A stretch of DNA of 64,000 bases from Deinandra increscens subsp. villosa (lineage: Eukaryota; Streptophyta; Magnoliopsida; Asterales; Asteraceae), in NCBI GenBank assembly GCA_039602395.1, contig JBCNJP010000006.1, positions 56,881,502 through 56,945,501 on the forward strand. The letters are read 5' to 3'. The translations under genes and the position numbers were made by a program. Position 1 is the first letter of the stretch, and each line of letters starts with the position of its first letter. Below, piece after piece: positions 57,217 to 64,000 of the stretch. Below the pieces are notes generated by a model, which was not told where the DNA came from, did not search any database, and saw only the letters and a list, made by a program, of their open reading frames with translations.

Positions 57217-60200
57217 ATGTGGCCCAGAATCAGGAGACAGGCCCAACTGGTATTAACTATCCTTGGGCCTTGGCTAGTCCTTTATTGATATAACTAGATT
57301 TACAACCCGTGTATTGTCACGGATTATGCGGATATACAAATAATTGTTATAACGCTATATCAGTTAGATTTGGCCCGGAAGCTGGTTCCATGGTCCAAAT
57401 TAATCGTGGCCCAGAGTTAGGAGACGGGCCCAACTAGTCTTAGCTATCACTGGCTTATTCCTTTATTAATATAACTAGATTTACAAGCCTTATCACGGAT
57501 AACGTGGGAATACGAACAATTGCATTGCTATAATGCTAATTAAAGAAAATGGAAATATAAAAACTGAGTAAGGACATTAAAAGTATAAATCAAACACTTA
57601 AAGTATTGGGTCTGTTACCTAAAAGTTATGTTATATGATTGTATCCATTACACCACCGACTTATGTTCTAAATTTGTTGAGTTAGGGGAAAATACAAATA
57701 AGAAAGAAAGAAAAAACATCGGGCTCACATAAAACAATTGTATTGCTATAATGCTACATAACGAAAACGAAAATACGAAAGATTACGTAACGAGGTTAAA
57801 GTTATAAACCAAACGCTAAAAGTATTGAGGCTAGAGCGTAAAAATTATGATACATGCCAGTATCTGTTACACCACAAACTCTTATGTAAAATTCGTCAAA
57901 ATTCCCAAATGTAACTAGCAAAATAATAATAATAATAATTGTTCTACTATTTCGCGAATACGGCCAGAGCTTGGGAACCTTGAGGTCTCTCAAGTTCAAA
58001 CCTAACTCAAGGGTTTTTTTCCTAAGTGGTGAGTTTCCTTCTTAAATGTGGCCCAGAGTCAGGAGACAGGCCCAACTGGTATTAACTATCCTTGGGCCTT
58101 GGCTAGTCCTTTATTGATATAACTAGATTTACAACCCGTGTGTTGTCACGGATTATGCGGATATACAAATAATTGTTATAACGCTATATCAGTTAGATTT
58201 GGCCCGGAAGCTGGTTCCATGGTCCAAATTAATCGTGGCCCAGAGTTAGGAGACGGGCCCAACTAGTCTTAGCTATCACTGGCTTATTCCTTTATTAATA
58301 TAACTAGATTTACAAGCCGCACGTTATCACGGATAACGTGGGAATACGAACAATTGCATTGCTATAATGCTAATTAAAGAAAATGGAAATATAAAAACTG
58401 AGTAAGGACATTAAAAGTATAAGTCAAACACTTAAAGTATTGGGTCTGCTACCTAAAAGTTATGTTATATGATTGTATCCATTACACCACCGACTTATGT
58501 GCTAAATTTGTTGGGTTAGGGGAAAATACAAATAAGAAAGAAAGAAAAAACATCGGGCTCACATAAAACAATTGTATTGCTATAATGCTACATAACGAAA
58601 ACGAAAATACGAAAGATTACGTAACGAGGTTAAAGTTATAAACCAAACGCTAAAAGTATTGAGGCTAGAGCGTAAAAGTTATGATACATGTCAGTATCTG
58701 TTACACCACAAACTCTTATGTAAAATTCGTCAAAATTCCCAAATGTAACTAGCAAAATAATAATAATAATAATTGTTCTACTATTTCGCGAATACGGCCA
58801 GAGCTTGGGAACCTTGAGGTCTCTCAAGTTCAAACCTAACTCAAGGGGTTTTTTCCTAAGTGGTGAGTTTCCTCCTTAAATGTGGCCCCGAGTCAGGAGA
58901 CAGGCCCAACTGGTATTAACTATCCTTGGGCCTTGGCTAGTCCTTTATTGATATAACTAGATTTACAACCCGTGTGTTGTCACGGATTATGCGGATATAC
59001 AAATAATTATTATAACGCTATATCAGTTAGATTTGGCCCGGAAGCTGGTTCCATGGTCCAAATTAATCGTGGCCCAGAGTTAGGAGACGGGCCCAACTAG
59101 TCTTAGCTATCACTGGCTTATTCATTTATTAATATAACTAGATTTACAAGCCGCACGTTATCACGGATAACGTGGGAATACGAACAATTGCATTGCTATA
59201 ATGCTAATTAAAGAAAATGGAAATATAAAAACTGAGTAAGGACATTAAAAGTATAAGTCAAACACTTAAAGTATTGGGTCTGCTACCTAAAAGTTATGTT
59301 ATATGATTGTATCCATTACACCACCGACTTATGTGCTAAATTTGTTGGGTTAGGGGAAAATACAAATAAGAAAGAAAGAAAAAACATCGGGCTCACATAA
59401 AACAATTGTATTGCTATAATGCTACATAACGAAAACGAAAATACGAAAGATTACGTAACGAGGTTAAAGTTATAAACCAAACGCTAAAAGTATTGAGGCT
59501 AGAGCGTAAAAGTTATGATACATGCGTATCTGTTACACCACAAACTCTTATGTAAAATTCGTCAAAATTCCTAAATGTAACTAGCAAAATAATAATAATA
59601 ATAATTGTTCTACTATTTCGCGAATACGGCCAGAGCTTGGGAACCTTGAGGTCTCTCAAGTTCAAACCTAACTCAAGGGGTTTTTTTCTAAGTGGTGAGT
59701 TTCCTCCTTAAATGTGGCCCAGAGTCAGGAGACAGGCCCAACTGGTATTAACTATCCTTGGGCCTTGGCTAGTCCTTTATTGATATAACTAGATTTACAA
59801 CCCGTGTGTTGTCACGGATTATGCGGATATACAAATAATTGTTATAACGCTATATCAGTTAGATCTGGCCCGGAAGATGGTTCCATGGTCCAAATTAATC
59901 GTGGCCCAGAGTTAGGAGACGGGCCCAACTAGTCTTAGCTATCACTGGCTTATTCCTTTATTAATATAACTAGATTTACAAGCCGCACGTTATCACGGAT
60001 AACGTGGGAATACGAACAATTGCATTGCTATAATGCTAATTAAAGAAAATGGAAATATAAAAACTGAGTAAGGACATTAAAAGTATAAGTCAAACACTTA
60101 AAGTATTGGGTCTGCTACCTAAAAGTTATGTTATATGATTGTATCCATTACACCACCGACTTATGTGCTAAATTTGTTGGGTTAGGGGAAAATACAAATA

Positions 60201-60541
60201 AGAAAGAAAGAAAAAACATCGGGCTCACATAAAACAATTGTGTTGCTATATGCTACATAACGAAAACGAAAATACGAAAGATTACGTAACGAGGTTAAAG
60301 TTATAAACCAAACGCTAAAAGTATTGAGGCTAGAGCGTAAAAGTTATGATACATGCCAGTATCTGTTACACCACAAACTCTTATGTAAAATTCGTCAAAA
60401 TTCCCAAATGTAACTAGCAAAATAATAATAATAATAATTGTTCTACTATTTCGCGAATACGGCCAGAGCTTGGGAACCTTGAGGTCTCTCAAGTTCAAAC
60501 CTAACTCAAGGGGTTTTTTCCTAAGTGGTGAGTTTCCTCAT
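57217..60541. repeat. Tandem array, four units of about 832 bp, each with two Helitron-like 3' termini
   Basis: Units begin with ATGTGGCCC at about 57217, 58046, 58880 and 59712 and are nearly identical. Each has two related subrepeats; on the minus strand each ends in a hairpin, CTTGTAAATCTAG or GTTGTAAATCTAG, then T. One hairpin has arms CCGTG/CACGG. The other has 9-bp arms CACGTTATC/GATAACGTG in units 2-4 and is trimmed in unit 1. A third diverged subrepeat (ATTGTATTGCTATAATGCTA) lacks the hairpin. Each unit also has (AAT)5-6 and a tRNA-like stretch (GGCCAGAGCTTGGG ... CAAGTTCAAACC). The short ORF in each unit is not protein-like. Confidence 0.85.
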
Positions 60542-60671
60542 TAATGTTGTTTTTGAGTAAGTTAAGGCTGTAGTATCAAATCCAGTACGGTTACAATCGC
60601 GTCTTAGGAATGCTCACTCTGAAATTAAAAATTTTGAGGTAGTTCAACTAGCCTCTAGTACTCAAAATGAG

Positions 60672-60698
60672 TTATTATTATTATTATTATTATTATTA
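60672..60698. repeat. (TTA)n microsatellite at a Helitron 3' end
   Basis: About nine TTA units directly adjoin the Helitron-like terminus at 60699. Confidence 0.9.
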
Positions 60699-61277
60699 CG
60701 AGTAAAAGTCCCGCGCGTTGCTGCGGGTTGACATTTTTTGTCAGCATAGATTACCAGAGTCAAAAATATTACATCACAAAACATGCAACAAAGTTAAGTT
60801 GTCTTGAAAACACCAAACAAATTTAGCTCTATTATATTTATTATTGACAATATGAAAGTGTGCAAGAATAACATACTTAATACTCGATATATGTTTGTAT
60901 GCAAAGCGAGTAACAGTTATATGTAAAACCAATTGAAAGCGTACCTTAAACTCTGATGACAATTACAAAACCTAGATGGAAAGAATTCAGAAACAAAAAC
61001 AATAAGATTAGTATGTAACAAAGAACTCTGTTTAATGATACTAATGATAGAAAAAAAAAAGGTATAAGCTATATTAGTTCTAAATTCGGTAAATAGAGTA
61101 GGCTAATGGCTGAATTTAGGATTTCAGATTGCATTCAGTTCCAATAACATGCTTTTGATATTGCTTACACATGTTATGTTGATGATTTTAGAAATAAAGG
61201 GTACTCGAAAGAACAGCAACACAAATTTTTAAAAGTTAAAAACAAATACATTGGAAACTGAACACAATCCAACTCAC

Positions 61278-61525
61278 TATGTAATCAGTTTTGGTATGAT
61301 TGGTATCCAGCTGATGCAAGCATTCTACTTCATTAATAATTGACTTAAATTTGTCCGAATCAGTTCTCGTTATATCATCTCTTATTTCTGCAACAAAAGC
61401 AAAACCATTGAATAACACTACTACAGTGGTGATAGAACCAATACAAATATAAGAAACACAAACTGCACATAGAAACTAACCTATAATCAAACCTGCAACG
61501 GCAGCCAATATCAAGCCAAGAAGAC
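61278..61525 (-). pseudogene. Two exon-like pieces encoding a membrane helix and polar tail (unidentified)
   Basis: Exon 61525-61481 and exon 61387-61278 have TATAG and TTGCAG acceptors and GTTAG and GTGAG donors, and join in frame. They read LLGLILAAVAGLII, then EIRDDITRTDSDKFKSIINE, then VECLHQLDTNHTKTDYI. The first looks like a transmembrane helix. I do not recognise the protein. It may be a captured gene fragment, or part of a real gene reaching from the right. Confidence 0.35.
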
Positions 61526-63257
61526 CTATACATAACAAAAAGATACAAATGAGATATGTACAATCGAAAGATTTATAGAGGAACATAAAGCAGTGAAAAA
61601 GAATCAAGACCTAGAATCTATTCATAAGAAAGCCTGAACTTCATCAACATGAAAGGATTTCAAGCTGAACTTCATCAACATGAACCTATTCATAAATACT
61701 GAATGAGAAAATCACCAACTAACAGATCATAAAAGTAGCTAAAGGAAATTATTAAGATTTCAGGTATCAGAAGCATAACAAATAACGTAAAAAGTGTGTA
61801 TTGTTGCTGTGAATTTTAGACTTGTCATTATAGAGAACCTGAATGCTGATATACTTATTAAAACTTATGCTACATTTACCAAACACAATAAGAGAGGGCA
61901 TGGAACGATTAACTAAATCCAATAAACATGTTCAGAACTTGCAATTAGTCATCACCACTATATTTTTTCTATTAAGCAAGAACAAAACAGTAATAAACAA
62001 CAATACAATAAGATGGCAGACAAAGAATATTTCAACTTGGTTAATTACAACCTTACATTTTAACTCAAAAAAACACAAAGAAGAAACAAAAGTTATAGTA
62101 AGCTCAGTTTGACCCAAGATCCGGTCTGAAAAACATAAAGAGAAGAAATAAAATCAGGTTAAGATCTGTGATTTAAGTTATTACAATGAAAGTAAAACAC
62201 TTAACACATACTGAAAATTGCCAATTTGCAAATTATATTACATGAAATTTTAAAACCTTTTGGATTCATTTCAAAAACCATAAAAAGGGAACAGAAGCAA
62301 AATACAGTTTAAAATCAAAAACTCATAAATAGATAAAACAGATATTGTCTTGCTCCTTCCCTCATGTCTGATGAAACCTGAGAGAATAACTTTGAGCCAT
62401 GCCCTTTTTGTTTAAACATTTCACTATTAGTAAATGCTTTTGGAGGACCTAATTTCTATTTAGTCATTATGATTTTCAAACAAACATAAAAGGTGAAAAA
62501 CTTACCCAAAACAAAGACAACTGATATAATCTAACGCAAAGAGCAATTAAGAAACTAATAATTGAAACCAAAAGAGATTCATACCTCGTCGCCAAGATGA
62601 AGGGTATCACATTTTCACTTCAATGGATTCAGATATAACTCCATCGTAGCCAATTCTGAAGAAAGTAAGTAGATGCCCGAAAACATATGTAATCTCGCAC
62701 GAAAATAACCTGTTCAAGCACAGAGAGAAGATTAAATCTCATATCAGTCTACCTCATCTTGTGAAACACCGAAACCAATGAAGAAAACTAACACGCTATC
62801 ATCAAGGACGATAAATCAAATAATCACATGCTCAAATACTGTTCAGATCTAGATTTAAGATTTCATTGCAAGAGCTAAAATGAACTTGACCCCACGCCAA
62901 TCAAAATAAGCAACATAAAAATTCTATCATAAGCTCAGAACCAACATCATCATACCATTGAGAGTGCTTTGTATCACCATCTGTCTATAATGCTATGTAA
63001 TTCAAGCCTCTAAGTGTGACCCTACATGATCTTTTCAATGGTAAGTGACCTAAGACCTAGATTTTGAATACATTAAAATATGTACGTGAATATATACATT
63101 TCAGAATTAGAATAGTGGGATTGATTGAACTCATATGCAGCTGAAATTCAACCTACATCTTCTACATTTAAGATACAAAACACCAAAAAAAAGATTCAAT
63201 ACCTTGCAAAGGCCCTCATGGCCGTTCATTTTTGCCACAACACTGTCAGGTAATAGT
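61526..63257. other. AT-rich DNA without assigned genes
   Basis: There are short direct repeats (TGAACTTCATCAACATGAA at about 61633 and 61664). Possible introns or non-coding exons of the unidentified fragment cannot be separated from intergenic DNA here. Confidence 0.3.
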
Positions 63258-63860
63258 AAGCAATCTGAAAACTGCAGCAGGCTCAAAATAACAGAATTCA
63301 ACCATCATAGGAGCAGGTAATCCAACCAATCAATACAATGAAAAAAATATACACATCAAAACCAAGTTAATGATTTGATATGCATATAAATAACTTGGTA
63401 GGCTCAGATCATCATAGAGGTTCATAAGAGATGTTTATGGTTCTATGGCTGCAAAACTTATTGCCACGCCAAAATAAACCTAAAATCATCTTGAACCCCA
63501 ACTCAGAATAATCATCATAGCCTTATAATCGAACCGGAACCATCATAGCAACATGAAAGCAATATGAAAACTGCAGCAGGCTCAAAATAACAGAATTCAA
63601 CCATCATAGGAGCAGGTAATCCAACCAATCAATACAATGAAAAAAATATACACATCAAAACCAAGTTAATGATTTGATATGCATATAAATAACTTGGTAG
63701 GCTCAGATCATCATAGAGGTTCATAAGAGATGTTTATGGTTCTATGGCTGCAAAACTTATTGCCACGCCAAAATAAACCTAAAATCATCTTGAAGCCCAA
63801 CTCAGAATAATCATCATAGCCTTGTATTCGAACCGTCATAGCAACATAAAAGCAATCAGA
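63258..63860. repeat. Tandem duplication, period about 299 bp
   Basis: Copies start at 63258 and 63557 with AAGCAAT(C/A)TGAAAACTGCAGC and are nearly identical. A third start at about 63850 diverges after GAAAACTG. Non-coding on both strands as far as visible. Confidence 0.85.
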
Positions 63861-64000
63861 AAACTGAGGCTACCTCAAAGCAACAGATCCATAAGTAACA
63901 TACTCAGATAACTGTTAACTTACACAGTAACAATTATGTGAGATGAATGTGTTTTTCGAGAGCTGAAGACTTAATAAGATAAGAACCCGCGTCTATAAAG

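Larger units (their letters stand above)
60699..64000 (-). mobile_element. Helitron C, 3' part, extends beyond window
   Basis: On the minus strand a hairpin (CCCGCAGCAACGCGCGGG) is followed by ACTTTTACTCG and T at a (TTA)n flank, the layout of a Helitron 3' end though with CTCG instead of CTRR. No Rep, helicase or RPA coding lies in the 3.3 kb that follow. The DNA contains small exon-like pieces at 61278-61525 and a tandem duplication at 63258-63860. No 5' end is visible, so the true extent is unknown. Confidence 0.45.

Noticed and set aside
57802..60498. Repeated 65-aa ORF in the tandem array
   Set aside because: It recurs only because the DNA repeats. It translates a microsatellite and tRNA-like sequence and is not seen as an equivalent ORF in the third unit.
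57217..60541. CRISPR-like or phage-type array
   Set aside because: Units are about 832 bp without short repeat-spacer structure and the DNA is plant nuclear.

Overview
The window is nuclear DNA from a flowering plant. Two spliced genes have plant-specific relatives, introns are short with GT/AG borders, and most of the remaining sequence is AT-rich transposon DNA. The transposon mix (Ty1/copia, Ty3/gypsy-type LTRs, PIF/Harbinger, hAT and Mutator-like MITEs, Helitrons with RPA genes) fits a eudicot. I cannot name the species from sequence alone.

1-3600 holds the 5' part of an ASI1-like BAH/RRM chromatin gene (minus strand, cut by the window edge). A hAT-type MITE sits in what looks like its 5'UTR intron. 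3600-7886 is intergenic with SINE-like and hAT MITE insertions. 7887-11361 is a complete seven-exon alpha/beta-hydrolase gene (minus strand, 636 aa), with a 15-residue upstream ORF in its leader.

11890-21272 is a cluster of DNA transposons: a long-TIR Mutator-like element carrying GC-rich, possibly captured DNA; two MULE-type MITEs with 9-bp target duplications; a hAT MITE with an exact 8-bp duplication; ATT microsatellites; and a 2.46-kb PIF/Harbinger element that keeps a complete two-exon ORF1 (Myb/SANT-like) but has no transposase ORF. 22338-34412 is one nested Ty1/copia retrotransposon (minus orientation, target duplication GTTAT). Its 3' LTR is split by a 1.65-kb LTR-like insertion and its reverse transcriptase by a 2.9-kb solo LTR that itself holds a MITE.

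36620-54871 contains two related Helitrons, both minus-oriented. The smaller one (36620-40291) keeps only the C-terminal part of an RPA-like gene plus unidentified exons. The larger one (41759 to about 54871) carries a Rep (HUH) region, a Pif1-type helicase and two different RPA70-like genes. Both end in a GC-rich hairpin followed by CTTG, and both lie in simple-repeat DNA.

57217-60541 is a four-unit tandem array (about 832 bp per unit). Each unit carries two Helitron-like 3' termini (hairpin plus CTAG|T), so eight lie in a row. A third Helitron-like 3' end at 60699 starts an element that runs out of the window. The Helitron cluster and the terminus array are the most unusual content. I found no tRNA, rRNA or CRISPR features. 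Nearly all short ORFs elsewhere are chance reading frames.
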